From Rhodococcoides kyotonense (GTDB lineage Bacteria > Actinomycetota > Actinomycetes > Mycobacteriales > Mycobacteriaceae), in the NCBI RefSeq assembly GCF_900188125.1, contig NZ_FZOW01000015.1:62001-126000 (forward strand): a stretch of DNA of 64,000 bases, written 5' to 3'. Both the position numbers and the translations under genes were made by a program. Below, in pieces: positions 25,052 through 33,733 of this stretch (position 1 is the stretch's first letter; every line of letters starts with the position of its first letter). Below the pieces are notes generated by a model. The model was given only the letters and a program-made list of their open reading frames with translations, was not told the DNA's origin and ran no database searches.

Positions 25052-25812
25052 ATCAGGTGGGTACCATCCTCGACATGGAGCCTCCATCGCCAACATCCGA
25101 CCCGCCACCGCGCGAGCCTGGATTCGAGCTTCCACCCGGGCTGCTTCAACGGTTTCTCGACAACGGTGAACGCCGCGATTCGTTGGTTCTCGTCATCGCG
25201 GAATGGGTCGCGAAGGAGATAATCACGGGGTCACTCCTACCCGGCGCCGACCTCAACTCCGTCGACTTGGCGGCACGCTTCTCCACCAGCCGCACGCCAG
25301 TTCGCGAAGCCCTCAATCTGCTCGACCGAGAGGGCCTCATCGAATTGACTGCCCGACGTAGACCACGGGTCGCGACACTCGATGCGGGACAGATCGAATC
25401 CGCCTACCACCTGCTCAGCAACCTGTTCGGAATGGTCGCCGAGGAGGTCGCATCGAAATCCGACGGAACAGACCTCAGCCCTCTCGACGTTCAAATGCAG
25501 CGTATGCAGGTTGCGTACCGCACGAACGACGTCGATTCGTACTTCTGGGCGAACGTCGACTTCCACGACACATGCGGAGAGATCGCCGACAATTCGATGC
25601 TCAAACGGACCGTCGACTCGCTCGGACTTCGTGTCCTACGCTTCAGACACCGCACTCTAACCGTCCCCGGACAGTTGAAACCCTCGGTCGACGATCATGC
25701 GCGACTGCTCCGCGCGTTTCGCGAGCGGGATATCGAACTCGCTGGTGCACTGAGCCGATCACTCGTGCGGCACTCGTTGCGCACACTCCAAGGCACCATC
25801 GGACGTGAATAG
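25048..25812 (+). CDS. GntR-family regulator (FCD domain)
   Basis: The 254-residue protein has a winged helix at about 40-105 (LVIAEWVAKEIITGSLLPGA, then FSTSRTPVREALNLLDREGL) followed by a shorter helical ligand domain with FHDTCGEIADN and SVDDHARLLRAF. The start is the GTG at 25048, coupled to CaiB; an ATG at 25075 is the alternative. Being the last gene of its operon, it probably regulates the operon through the TGTCGACA palindromes upstream of 22219 and the divergent dehydroquinase-like operon (inference). Confidence 0.88.
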   Translation: MNQVGTILDMEPPSPTSDPPPREPGFELPPGLLQRFLDNGERRDSLVLVIAEWVAKEIITGSLLPGADLNSVDLAARFSTSRTPVREALNLLDREGLIELTARRRPRVATLDAGQIESAYHLLSNLFGMVAEEVASKSDGTDLSPLDVQMQRMQVAYRTNDVDSYFWANVDFHDTCGEIADNSMLKRTVDSLGLRVLRFRHRTLTVPGQLKPSVDDHARLLRAFRERDIELAGALSRSLVRHSLRTLQGTIGRE

Positions 25813-26461
25813 CACTGGCCGACTTCGGGCCGCGGTCGTCGCACATGTCACTGTTATCGAGACTGCGACCGCCCCAATCAGGCTGCGGTCGGGTCATTCG
25901 GCCGCCTCAACATCCTAAGCATCAAAGGCGGTCCTTTCACGATGGGTTGTGTGGTGCCGCGTGATGATGAATTCATTTCCGTGATCACTTCAACCTAGGT
26001 CGAAGTATCTTATCGGTAGAGCGCAGGAGGGTGCACCGACGACTTGGACGAGATGACCGCCGCAATTGCGAAATGACCGGTTACCGAGTTACACCTCGAG
26101 GTGGTGGACTGCGCCGTGCAGTCACACGATGGCACGCGAAGGCGTACGTGTTTGATCGCGCAGATTGAGACTCGCTTGTCGAGAAAGTTTAGGGTGACCC
26201 GACCAGAATAAAAAAGTAAACGGGGACGAAGACTTACGCAATGCAACGACCGAGCCGGTCTCTAGGTGCTCACACTTCCTCGAAGGTGGAGCCGCACCCG
26301 AGTGAGTAGTCCACGGAATGCTGGACCGGTACCTGGGTTCAGCATTCCGTGAATATCAGATCAGGGCGGATCATTGTTTTCGTAAGGACTACGCTAGGAT
26401 AGATCATCGGCTATAGCCTTGCTGTACACTCCTGTAGTCTACCGATGCACCAGCCCTTGGC
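25813..26461. other. 649-bp gene-free stretch of falling GC
   Basis: No convincing coding sequence is visible between the GntR gene and the alcohol dehydrogenase gene. GC falls from about 60% to the mid-forties along the stretch. It contains one long inverted repeat (26312-26351) and AT-rich text around 26205-26220. It may be a junction of acquired DNA. Confidence 0.5.
26312..26351. repeat. long inverted repeat / hairpin, possible terminator
   Basis: Perfect 12-bp arms CACGGAATGCTG and CAGCATTCCGTG face each other. With one G-T pair the stem grows to about 16 bp around the loop GGTACCT. It lies 110 bp past the stop of the minus-strand alcohol dehydrogenase gene and has no U tract. It could be that gene's terminator or the scar of a mobile element. 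Confidence 0.55.
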
Positions 26462-27481
26462 TCAGCTCAGTGATACTACGACCTTGCTGGACTTACTTGC
26501 ATTACCAGCCAGCTCGATAGCGTATGCAACATCTTTAAACGGGATTACGTCGCCGACAATTCGTGCATACTTTTCGGTATTTTTCGCGATGTCTCGGGCA
26601 ACCGTGAACATTTCTCCGGACGGATGCCCCATCGAATGGACGATAGTTAATTCCGATGGAATGAGCATTTGAAAATCTACCGGTACGGACTCGTGGTAGA
26701 TCGCAACGATGCCAAAAACCGCCCCTAATTTGGGACCCGCGAACACGGTCTGAGCAACAGCCGGCACGCCAGCCGCGTCGATGTAGATGTCCGTGTCAGG
26801 CAGTCCAGGGCGACCGAAAGCGTCGGAGCCGGTCCCGTGAAGGTCTACGAGACGACTTCGAACATCGTGCCGACTCGAATCGATTGTTGCGTCTGCTCCC
26901 AGTTCCATAGCCACCTCGAGCCTGGTTGGTTGAACGTCAGCGACAACGACATGCGAAACACCGTAATGCTTGAGAGCCAGCAATGCACCTAGTCCGACAG
27001 GCCCCGCACCGAACACTATCGCTTTGTGCTCTGGCCGCGGATTAGTCTTGTCGACGACGCGTCGAGCGACAGCGAGCGGTTCAGCCAATGCAGCGACGTG
27101 CCATGGCACATGCTTAGGAACTACCGAAAAATTCTTACCTTCTTTTGCTCCGCGGACAACAATTACCTCACTCAGCGCTCCCTGCGGACCACCTCCACCA
27201 ATAATTGCGTCACGCACACCTGTCGGGTCGATGACGACATGATCACCTACTTCGACTGTGGTCACTTCGGCGCCCACCTCGATTACCTCACCTGCAGGTT
27301 CGTGGCCCAATGCCGTCTGCTCGGCACCGGCGACAACACTCCCCTGCTTCAGGGTATGCGGATCAGCCCCACAGATGCCACAAGCCATGACCCTGACCAA
27401 AAGATCATCTGGGCCTGCCTGAGGCTCGGATACTTGCAGAACTTCGAGCTTTCCCGGCCCGGTGACGAATACACTCTTCAA
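26462..27481 (-). CDS. zinc-binding alcohol dehydrogenase (MDR family) lacking the structural zinc lobe
   Basis: The 339-residue protein starts at the TTG at 27481, with GGAG seven bases upstream; the frame stays open to 27652 but the extra text is not protein-like. Cys37 in ACGICGAD, His60 and Glu61 in GHEPAGEV form the catalytic zinc site. FGAGPVGLGALLALKHYG with VVVADVQPTRLE is the NAD site. The four-Cys structural zinc lobe, expected after VVIDPTG, is replaced by RDAIIGGGGPQGALSE. Two lines counted in this gene are 43% GC, against about 63% elsewhere, so the gene was probably acquired. It would oxidise a secondary alcohol or polyol. Confidence 0.87.
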   Translation of the reverse strand: MKSVFVTGPGKLEVLQVSEPQAGPDDLLVRVMACGICGADPHTLKQGSVVAGAEQTALGHEPAGEVIEVGAEVTTVEVGDHVVIDPTGVRDAIIGGGGPQGALSEVIVVRGAKEGKNFSVVPKHVPWHVAALAEPLAVARRVVDKTNPRPEHKAIVFGAGPVGLGALLALKHYGVSHVVVADVQPTRLEVAMELGADATIDSSRHDVRSRLVDLHGTGSDAFGRPGLPDTDIYIDAAGVPAVAQTVFAGPKLGAVFGIVAIYHESVPVDFQMLIPSELTIVHSMGHPSGEMFTVARDIAKNTEKYARIVGDVIPFKDVAYAIELAGNASKSSKVVVSLS

Positions 27482-27792
27482 CGCAAAACTCCATTCCGAC
27501 TGATTCGAGAAACGGGGTGCTGGATCGCATCTTGCCTCGGTACCGACGCAACATCCGTATCCGTACGTCACTGTACAGTTAGTTGAGTTTTGGCGCGGCC
27601 GGATGTTCGAAGCAGGAAGTTTGCACCAACTAGGCTGGCCGATCGAGTGCAATCCTGTCGGCCTCGGCTAGGGCGCTGATCCACCGCTGCCGACGCGCTG
27701 CAATTTCTCGATAGCCGCCTGGGGGCAAGCTCAGTCGGTCTGCCCGAAATATCGTCGTACCAAGACCATTCAAACCACCGGATCCACTACCC
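27482..27792. other. gene-free stretch before the CaiB-like gene
   Basis: About 310 bp with no convincing gene. A minus-strand frame ending near 27630 reads GGYREIAARRQRWISALAEA, which looks like a real helix and may be the tail of a lost gene, but it has no family features. The stretch ends at a perfect 22-bp palindrome. Confidence 0.4.
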
Positions 27793-27814
27793 TTCTGCTG
27801 TGTACACAGCAGAA
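27793..27814. promoter_or_regulatory. perfect 22-bp palindrome over the CaiB-like gene start
   Basis: The half site TTCTGCTGTGT is followed at once by its exact reverse complement, with no spacer. The GTG start codon proposed for the next gene (27800) lies inside it and there is no ribosome site upstream. It is most likely an operator covering a promoter or a leaderless start; a GntR- or LacI-type dimer would fit the TGTGTACACA centre. Confidence 0.6.
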
Positions 27815-28984
27815 CCCGCACACGACTGGTCCGATAGCGGCGTGTTGACACTCACCGGGCGACAGGATGGCTTCCCCGTAATGCCACCCGGTAACGCCGC
27901 TTCGATTGCCCGCCAGCTCTCGTCGTACCTCAAGGCTGTCACCGATTCAACTGCGCACCCAATACACGTCGACGGCGGTGCTTTGCTAGCCGAACGGGCT
28001 GCATTCACTCGATGGACTCGCCAAGGACGACGCTCAGTAGGTGGACACACCCGGTTGATTCGAGCGTCGGACGGGTGGACCGTTCTGTCCTGTGCTCGTC
28101 CGGACGATCACGCGCTTCTCGGGGCGATGATCGGCGTCGATATGGGTGACCGTGATCCTTGGACACCTGTCGAGGCATGGGCAGCCGATCATACATCTGC
28201 GGAATTGGATACTCGTGTCGAGTTGCTCGGTCTGGCCGGAGGGGTCGTGCACGATGCGGAGCCAACGCCGAGCGTCGTTCCCAACTTGGAAGCCAGGGTC
28301 AGGTCCGTCGTAGGTGCGGTGCTGGTCGATTTCAGTGCACTGTGGGCGGGACCTCTATGTGCTCATCTGCTCGGCTTGGCGGGTGCACGAGTAATCAAGG
28401 TCGAAACTCCGCAGCGACCAGACGGTGCGCGTGGCGGAAATCAACAGTTCTACGACCTGCTTCATGCCGGACACGAGTCGGTTGTACTCGACCCTTCCGT
28501 ACCTTCTGATCGCGGAGCCCTGCTCGAATTGGTAGAGCGCGCGGACATCATTGTCGAAGCGTCTCGCCCTCGGGCCCTGCAGCGTTTCGGTCTCCACGCA
28601 GCAGAATTCGTCGACAAAGGGGCGATCTGGGTTTCGATCACCGCACGGGGCCGGTCCATCGATCGAATCGGGTTCGGCGACGACATCGCAGCGTCGAGCG
28701 GTCTCGTCGCCCGAGACCAAAACGGCGACCCATTGTTCGTGGGTGACGCCATCGCAGATCCACTCACGGGGCTAACGGCTGCCGCGGCGGTATTCTCCAC
28801 TGCGCCCGGCCACGGTCGGTTGATCGACCTTTCGATGAGCGACGTCGTTCGTTCGACTCTGGGACCCGTGGCTCACTCCGAGGCGTCGACGCCCCGCCCG
28901 CCTCGACACAGGATCTCGGCAGTTTGCGCTCCGGCAAGTGGGGCCGACACAACATCCGTCCTCAGTGATTTCGGGATACAATGA
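27800..28984 (+). CDS. CaiB-like CoA transferase with permuted domain order
   Basis: The 394-residue protein has a typical CaiB N-terminal core only at about 165-350: AVLVDFSALWAGPLCAHLLG, ARVIKVETPQRPDG, YDLLHAGHESVVLDP and DLSMSDVVRS at the catalytic-Asp position. Ahead of it, at about 80-115, lies GGHTRLIRASDGWTVLSCARPDDHALLG, which in ordinary CaiB proteins belongs to the domain after the core. It thus looks circularly permuted, or like the joined halves of two copies. The start is uncertain: GTG 27800, or ATG 27881 with AGGATGG upstream. It overlaps the amidohydrolase gene by four bases. Confidence 0.78.
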   Translation: MYTAEPAHDWSDSGVLTLTGRQDGFPVMPPGNAASIARQLSSYLKAVTDSTAHPIHVDGGALLAERAAFTRWTRQGRRSVGGHTRLIRASDGWTVLSCARPDDHALLGAMIGVDMGDRDPWTPVEAWAADHTSAELDTRVELLGLAGGVVHDAEPTPSVVPNLEARVRSVVGAVLVDFSALWAGPLCAHLLGLAGARVIKVETPQRPDGARGGNQQFYDLLHAGHESVVLDPSVPSDRGALLELVERADIIVEASRPRALQRFGLHAAEFVDKGAIWVSITARGRSIDRIGFGDDIAASSGLVARDQNGDPLFVGDAIADPLTGLTAAAAVFSTAPGHGRLIDLSMSDVVRSTLGPVAHSEASTPRPPRHRISAVCAPASGADTTSVLSDFGIQ

Positions 28985-30384
28985 ACGCCTCGGTTTGGAT
29001 CGTCCGCGATGCCGAGGTCGACGGCGTAGCGAACACCGACATTCGAATCGACAATGGCAGGATCGCCGAGGTCGGACACGGACTGCCGTCCAAAGGAATG
29101 CCCGTCGTCGACGCGGACGGTTGCGCCGTGATTCCGGGCCTGACGGACCACCACATACACCTACACGCGATGGCTGCGGCGGAAAAGTCGGTGCAGTGTG
29201 GACCGCCAGACGTCAGCGATTTCGACGACCTCGCGCAAGCTCTTGCGTCCGCGCCCGTTGATCGAGATGGATGGATACGCGGTATTGGTTACGCAGAAAG
29301 TGTAGCCGGAGCGCTCGATCGATTCGCTCTCGACAAGATGCAACCAAACCGCAAAGTACGAATTCAGCATCGGAGCGGTGCACTTTGGATGATGAACACT
29401 CTCGCCGCCGAGAACATCGATCTCGCCGGTTCGACCCTCATCGGAGTCGAGCGAGATTCCGAAGGCGCGGCGAACGGGCGTCTGTGGCGGGCAGACGGTT
29501 GGCTGCGCGAGCGGCTACCGCACGCGCAGCCTCCCAACCTGCGTGAAGTAGGACGTACGTTGAGCCTGTTCGGGATCACTTCCGTCACAGACGCCACCCC
29601 CGATTTAAGCATGCAAACAGTCGAAAGCCTCAGCAAGGCAGTGGATTCGAGAGAAATTCCACAGCGCGTGCATATCCTCGGAGCTCCCCTCGGGTTCGTC
29701 GACGGCGATGCGAAGGGCCTGGTGAAGGCCGGCCCGTACAAGATCGTACTGGGCGACTCCGACCTCCCCGACTACGACCAACTGGTCGACAGGATCGAAA
29801 CCGTTCACCGAGCGGGCAGACCCGTTGCCGTCCACTGCGTTTCGGCTGCAGCTCTCGTCCTGCTGCTCGCCGCGCTCGAACACGCGGGCCCCCTCACCGG
29901 CGACCGGATAGAGCACGCCTCGATCGTTCCGGTCGACTGCGTCCCGACACTCCGACGGATGGGCGTGCGCATCGTCACGCAGCCGGGCTTCATTGCAGAC
30001 AGGGGCGACCGCTACCTGCGAGAGGTCGACGGACGCGATCACGCCGATTTGTACCGCTGCAATTCCCTCCTACAGGCAGCAGTCCCGGTCGCATTGTCCA
30101 GCGACGCACCTTACGGACCTCTGGACCCGTGGGCAGTGATCGTTGCCGCAATGCGACGGCGGACCCAGTCCGGCTCGATCCTCGGACCGTCCGAGCGAGT
30201 TTCCGCCGCCGCTGCGCTCGATGCGTACCTCGGACCGGCACACGACCCGGGCGGGCACCCCAGTCGCCTGACAGTGGGGCGACCCGCCGACTTCGTCGTA
30301 CTGTCGGCCCCCATCGAAGAAATACTTGCCTCACCTGGAGCGGATGCTGTGCGCGAGACTTACGTCGGCGGGATTCGGGCCTGA
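28981..30384 (+). CDS. amidohydrolase family 3 (YtcJ-like)
   Basis: The 467-residue protein has a small beta domain (IRIDNGRIAEVG) and the metal-binding strand VIPGLTDHHIHLHAMA, then GRPVAVHCVSAAAL, DRIEHASIVP and LSSDAPYGPLDP, the His and Asp ligands of a TIM-barrel amidohydrolase, and a C-terminal ADFVVL closing segment. YtcJ-type enzymes hydrolyse amides or N-formyl groups; substrates are seldom known. The ATGA overlap with the CaiB-like gene makes a two-gene operon under the 22-bp palindrome. An amide-bond step is unexpected among CoA-pathway genes, so a lactone or other ester substrate is possible. Confidence 0.86.
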   Translation: MNASVWIVRDAEVDGVANTDIRIDNGRIAEVGHGLPSKGMPVVDADGCAVIPGLTDHHIHLHAMAAAEKSVQCGPPDVSDFDDLAQALASAPVDRDGWIRGIGYAESVAGALDRFALDKMQPNRKVRIQHRSGALWMMNTLAAENIDLAGSTLIGVERDSEGAANGRLWRADGWLRERLPHAQPPNLREVGRTLSLFGITSVTDATPDLSMQTVESLSKAVDSREIPQRVHILGAPLGFVDGDAKGLVKAGPYKIVLGDSDLPDYDQLVDRIETVHRAGRPVAVHCVSAAALVLLLAALEHAGPLTGDRIEHASIVPVDCVPTLRRMGVRIVTQPGFIADRGDRYLREVDGRDHADLYRCNSLLQAAVPVALSSDAPYGPLDPWAVIVAAMRRRTQSGSILGPSERVSAAAALDAYLGPAHDPGGHPSRLTVGRPADFVVLSAPIEEILASPGADAVRETYVGGIRA

Positions 30385-31077
30385 CGTACCGCACGCGAAC
30401 GCAGTGCATGGGATCGGGCTCTCGTTCGGTGTTTACTGGCTTCGTGATTTTCCAAGACAGTTATCCGTACAGTGATGTAACTTTAGCGGCATGACACCTC
30501 AACGCGAGTAGTCCAAGGCACGAACCGAGACCGAATGCGCTGCGCCGATCCTCAGTTGGACGCGTCGCGCACACCAAAGGCCGACTGCCACAACCGGCCG
30601 GTGAAGGCAGTACGCCTGCCTTCACCTCGACAGGCTGCCCTCGCACGTCACTACCCAGAGCCAATGCGCAAATACACTCGCCGAGACAGGCACGACTAGT
30701 TGCACCTGGCTTGCGTTCGTGAGCAGGCCAGCGCGGCCGACGCCGCGGACAGCACTGGCCGTTAGTCGCGGAGGGACCTTGAGCAGATCGCCCTACGCGA
30801 AGATCGTCACAACGATTCCAAAAACATTCCTGCGCAGCAGGTTCAATAGCCCCGGGGCACGGCCGGAAGTATACCGAGCACCGTCGATGCACCTGAGGAA
30901 TTTCGCAAGTTGAACGACAATTCAATCAATTATTCTTCTTGCCATATCGACTGAGTCTGTGTAATTTCTAGTGATCTACACCTCACTGAACGCAATTTCT
31001 GCTTCGGCTAAACACGTACTCGTCCGTCTCGATTGGATGTACACCGTCGCCATCGGAATCCGATGGCGCCAACCATC
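30385..31077. other. 693-bp gene-free stretch with one hairpin
   Basis: No frame on either strand gives convincing protein. A minus-strand frame of 154 codons at 30461-30925 is rich in Cys, Arg and Pro without family features. The only clear structure is the hairpin at 30600-30626. The last 150 bp are AT-rich and must hold the promoter of the P450 operon. Confidence 0.5.
30600..30626. terminator. hairpin, candidate terminator of the amidohydrolase operon
   Basis: A perfect 11-bp stem (GGTGAAGGCAG with CTGCCTTCACC) encloses the loop TACGC. It is 215 bp past the amidohydrolase stop with no other gene between. The distance is long for a terminator, so the role is tentative. Confidence 0.5.
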
Positions 31078-31086
31078 AGGAGTTCC

Positions 31087-32553
31087 ATGACCATCCCAGA
31101 ACACCTCATGCTCATCGACGGTGAACTAGTCCAAGCGTCGGAGGGGCGGGTTTTCGAGAACATCAACCCCGCGACCGAGGATGTCATCGGTACTGCACCC
31201 GATGCGTCCGCTGCGGACATCGAGAGAGCGATTCTGGCTGCGCGACGTGCCTTCGACACGACATCGTGGTCCACGGATCACGCATTCCGTCGCCAATGCC
31301 TGATTCAGTTACAGCAAGGGCTGGAAAAGAATCGCGAAACGCTTCGCCCGATGATCATTGCCGAGACCGGTGCGCCGGTGATGACCACTCATCAGATTCA
31401 ACTCGACGATTGCATCCGGTTCATCGGACACTATGTCGACCTCCTCGAGACCTACGGGTTCGAGCGAGCTCTTCCCGACAAGATCGACGAACCCGCGCCG
31501 ACGACGCGATACGTCCGCCGGGAGGCCGCAGGGGTGGTTGCTGCAATCACACCGTGGAACGTTCCGCTCTACCTCAACATTGCAAAGATCGCAGGAGCGC
31601 TGGCCGCAGGGTGCACGGTGATTCTCAAGCCCGCTCCTGACACTCCTTACAGCGCACTGGTACTCGGCGAAATCGCGGCCGCTCACACCGACATCCCCCC
31701 GGGCGTTTTCAACGTGGTCACACCGTTGCGCAGTGAGGATGCCGCGGTCTTGACTTCACATCCCGCAGTCGACGCAATCACGTTCACCGGGTCGACTGCT
31801 ACGGGCCGTCGCGTGATGGCCTCGGCATCGCCAACCCTCAAGCGCCTCACACTCGAACTCGGCGGAAAGTCACCGGCCATCATCCTGGACGACGCTGACT
31901 TGGGTGAGGCAATACCAATGCTCGCCGGCAGTATCTGCTACCACGCGGGCCAAGGTTGCACGACCCTCACCCGAATCCTGGTGCCACACAGCCGCTTGGG
32001 CGAAGCGACCGACATGGCAGTGGCAATCATGAGCCAGATTCCCTGGGGCGACCCGAACGACCCTGCCAACATGATGGGGCCTGTTGCGAACGCGAACCAG
32101 AAGGCGTCGATCCTGCGGTACTACGACATCGCACAGAACACCGGCCGGGTAGTACTCGGCGGCAAGCCGACGTCTCGTTTCGATCGAGGGTACTGGGTCG
32201 AACCCACCCTGCTCACCGATGTCGACCCCATGTCCCCCGTTCCACAGGAGGAGGTCTTCGGCCCGTTGTTGACAATGATCGGTTTCGACGACGACGACGA
32301 CGCAATCGCCATCGCCGACAACACTATCTACGGCCTTTCGGCGATGGTGTACAGCTCCGATCTCGACCGTGCACTCCGAGTGGGAAACCGTCTGCGAAGC
32401 GGGACGGTCGGAATCAACGGAGCTCAATGGTTCGACACGAATTCGCCCTTCGGCGGCTACAAGCAAAGCGGACTCGGCCGCGAATGGGGTACCGACGGTC
32501 TGGAGGACTTTCTCGAGGTGAAGACGATCGCACACCCGAAAGTTCGAAGCTAG
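31087..32553 (+). CDS. aldehyde dehydrogenase
   Basis: The 488-residue protein starts at the ATG at 31087 with AGGAG upstream. It has the NAD(P)-site text ITPWNVPLYLNIAK, FTGSTATGRRV, the catalytic Glu257 in LELGGKSP, the nucleophile Cys291 in GQGCTTLTRI, EEVFGPLL and the C-terminal PFGGYKQSGLGREWG. All key residues are present. It is the first gene of the operon with the mycofactocin-type SDR and the P450, so alcohol to aldehyde to acid after P450 hydroxylation is a natural order. Confidence 0.93.
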   Translation: MTIPEHLMLIDGELVQASEGRVFENINPATEDVIGTAPDASAADIERAILAARRAFDTTSWSTDHAFRRQCLIQLQQGLEKNRETLRPMIIAETGAPVMTTHQIQLDDCIRFIGHYVDLLETYGFERALPDKIDEPAPTTRYVRREAAGVVAAITPWNVPLYLNIAKIAGALAAGCTVILKPAPDTPYSALVLGEIAAAHTDIPPGVFNVVTPLRSEDAAVLTSHPAVDAITFTGSTATGRRVMASASPTLKRLTLELGGKSPAIILDDADLGEAIPMLAGSICYHAGQGCTTLTRILVPHSRLGEATDMAVAIMSQIPWGDPNDPANMMGPVANANQKASILRYYDIAQNTGRVVLGGKPTSRFDRGYWVEPTLLTDVDPMSPVPQEEVFGPLLTMIGFDDDDDAIAIADNTIYGLSAMVYSSDLDRALRVGNRLRSGTVGINGAQWFDTNSPFGGYKQSGLGREWGTDGLEDFLEVKTIAHPKVRS

Positions 32554-32642
32554 CACTTCTCCGTAACTCCAGAAGTCGGCCGCCACCCGCGGCACGAACA
32601 AGACACGACCTGGTCGCTCCCGCGGCCGAAAGGATCTCCATC

Positions 32643-33509
32643 ATGAGCAAGGGAAGAGTCGAAGGCAAGGTCGCCTTCGTTACCGGCGCAGCGCGTGGAC
32701 AAGGACGTAGTCATGCTGTCCGTCTTGCGGAGGAAGGCGCTGACATCATCGCAGTAGACCTGTGTCAGGACATCGCAAGCAACTCGTATGCACTCTCGCG
32801 CACGGAGGATCTGCAGGAGACCACAAGGTTGGTCGAGAAGGTCGACCGTCGTATCGTCGCAATCGAGGCGGACGTTCGCGAGTTCGCGCAGCTGAACGAC
32901 GCCGTCTGTGCCGGCATCGCTGAGTTGGGTCACCTGGACATCGTGGTTGCGAACGCAGGCATCGCCCCGATGGGTGCAACGGATCAACTACAGGGCTGGA
33001 TCGATGTGGTGGGAGTCAACCTGATCGGTGTCCTGAACACCGTGCACGCCGCACTTCCTCATCTGCCCGAAGGATCATCGATCATCGCAACTGGCTCGGC
33101 AGCGGCCTATATGCCCAACGACATCGTCGACCAACCCGGCAAGGATCCGGGTGGCAACGGTTACATCGTCGCAAAGCAAGGCTTGTCCGCCTACATGCAC
33201 GAGTTGGCACGCAATCTTTCCCCCAGACTGATTCGCGCCAATGTCGTCCACCCCACCAATTGCGACACGAACATGCTGCAGAGCGATGCTATGTACCGCG
33301 CGTTTCGGCCCGACCTCGAGAATCCGACGAGGGAAGATGCCATCCCCGCGTTTCCGGCGCAGCAGGCAATGCCTGTTCCGTGGGTCGATCCGGTCGACAT
33401 CAGCAATGCGGTTGTCTACCTCGCGTCCGATGAATCGCGCTACGTGACAGGCATGCAGATGCGGATCGACGCCGGCTCCTACCTCAAGAACCACTCGTTC
33501 CACTTCTAG
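32643..33509 (+). CDS. SDR, mycofactocin-coupled type (carveol dehydrogenase-like)
   Basis: The 288-residue protein starts at the ATG at 32643 after GAAAGGA. FVTGAARGQGRSHAVRLAEEGADIIAVDLC is followed by an insertion containing RTEDLQETTRLVEKVDRRIVAIEADVRE. That insertion is the mark of the mycofactocin-dependent SDR subfamily, whose NAD is buried and is reoxidised by the peptide cofactor mycofactocin. GSAAAYM and YIVAKQG supply the Ser and the Tyr/Lys. Known members act on carveol and other terpene or steroid alcohols. No mycofactocin biosynthesis gene is in the window. Confidence 0.88.
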   Translation: MSKGRVEGKVAFVTGAARGQGRSHAVRLAEEGADIIAVDLCQDIASNSYALSRTEDLQETTRLVEKVDRRIVAIEADVREFAQLNDAVCAGIAELGHLDIVVANAGIAPMGATDQLQGWIDVVGVNLIGVLNTVHAALPHLPEGSSIIATGSAAAYMPNDIVDQPGKDPGGNGYIVAKQGLSAYMHELARNLSPRLIRANVVHPTNCDTNMLQSDAMYRAFRPDLENPTREDAIPAFPAQQAMPVPWVDPVDISNAVVYLASDESRYVTGMQMRIDAGSYLKNHSFHF

Positions 33510-33530
33510 AGATTCGAAAGGACTGGACTC

Positions 33531-33722
33531 ATGAAGGTTCACGTCGAACCCCAACTCTGCCAGGGCCATACCATCTGCTCGATGGTGGCACCAGAGATGT
33601 TCATACTCGACGACGAGGACGGCCACGCGTCGGCCGTCGCGGGTGACACACCTGCCGATCAGGTCAAAAACGTTCAGGAGGCCATCAAGTCGTGCCCTGA
33701 GCGTGCCATAGTCGAGTTCTGA
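33531..33722 (+). CDS. ferredoxin, 3Fe-4S type (P450 partner)
   Basis: The 63-residue protein has Cys10, Cys16 and Cys55 with His13 between the first two (CQGHTIC), the CX2HX2C pattern of single 3Fe-4S ferredoxins found beside actinobacterial P450s. It lies 11 bp before the P450 gene. It is distinct from the 78-residue ferredoxin at 10581-10817, which has Ser at the His position. Confidence 0.93.
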   Translation: MKVHVEPQLCQGHTICSMVAPEMFILDDEDGHASAVAGDTPADQVKNVQEAIKSCPERAIVEF

Positions 33723-33733
33723 AAGGGCCCACA

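Noticed and set aside
26010-26246. 78-codon minus-strand frame in the low-GC gap
   Set aside because: Its composition is unlike a protein and there is no ribosome site.
27630-27851. 73-codon minus-strand frame overlapping the 22-bp palindrome
   Set aside because: Only its last 40 residues look protein-like and no start signal is present. It may be a gene remnant but is too weak to list as one.
30461-30925. 154-codon minus-strand frame in the gap before the P450 operon
   Set aside because: Cys/Arg/Pro-rich text without motif, ribosome site or operon partner, and a hairpin lies inside it. Other frames show brief hydrophobic runs, so a decayed gene is possible but unsupported.
31956-32642. Upstream extension of the mycofactocin-type SDR frame to 31956
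   Set aside because: It would run through the aldehyde dehydrogenase gene in another frame; ATG 32643 has a good ribosome site.
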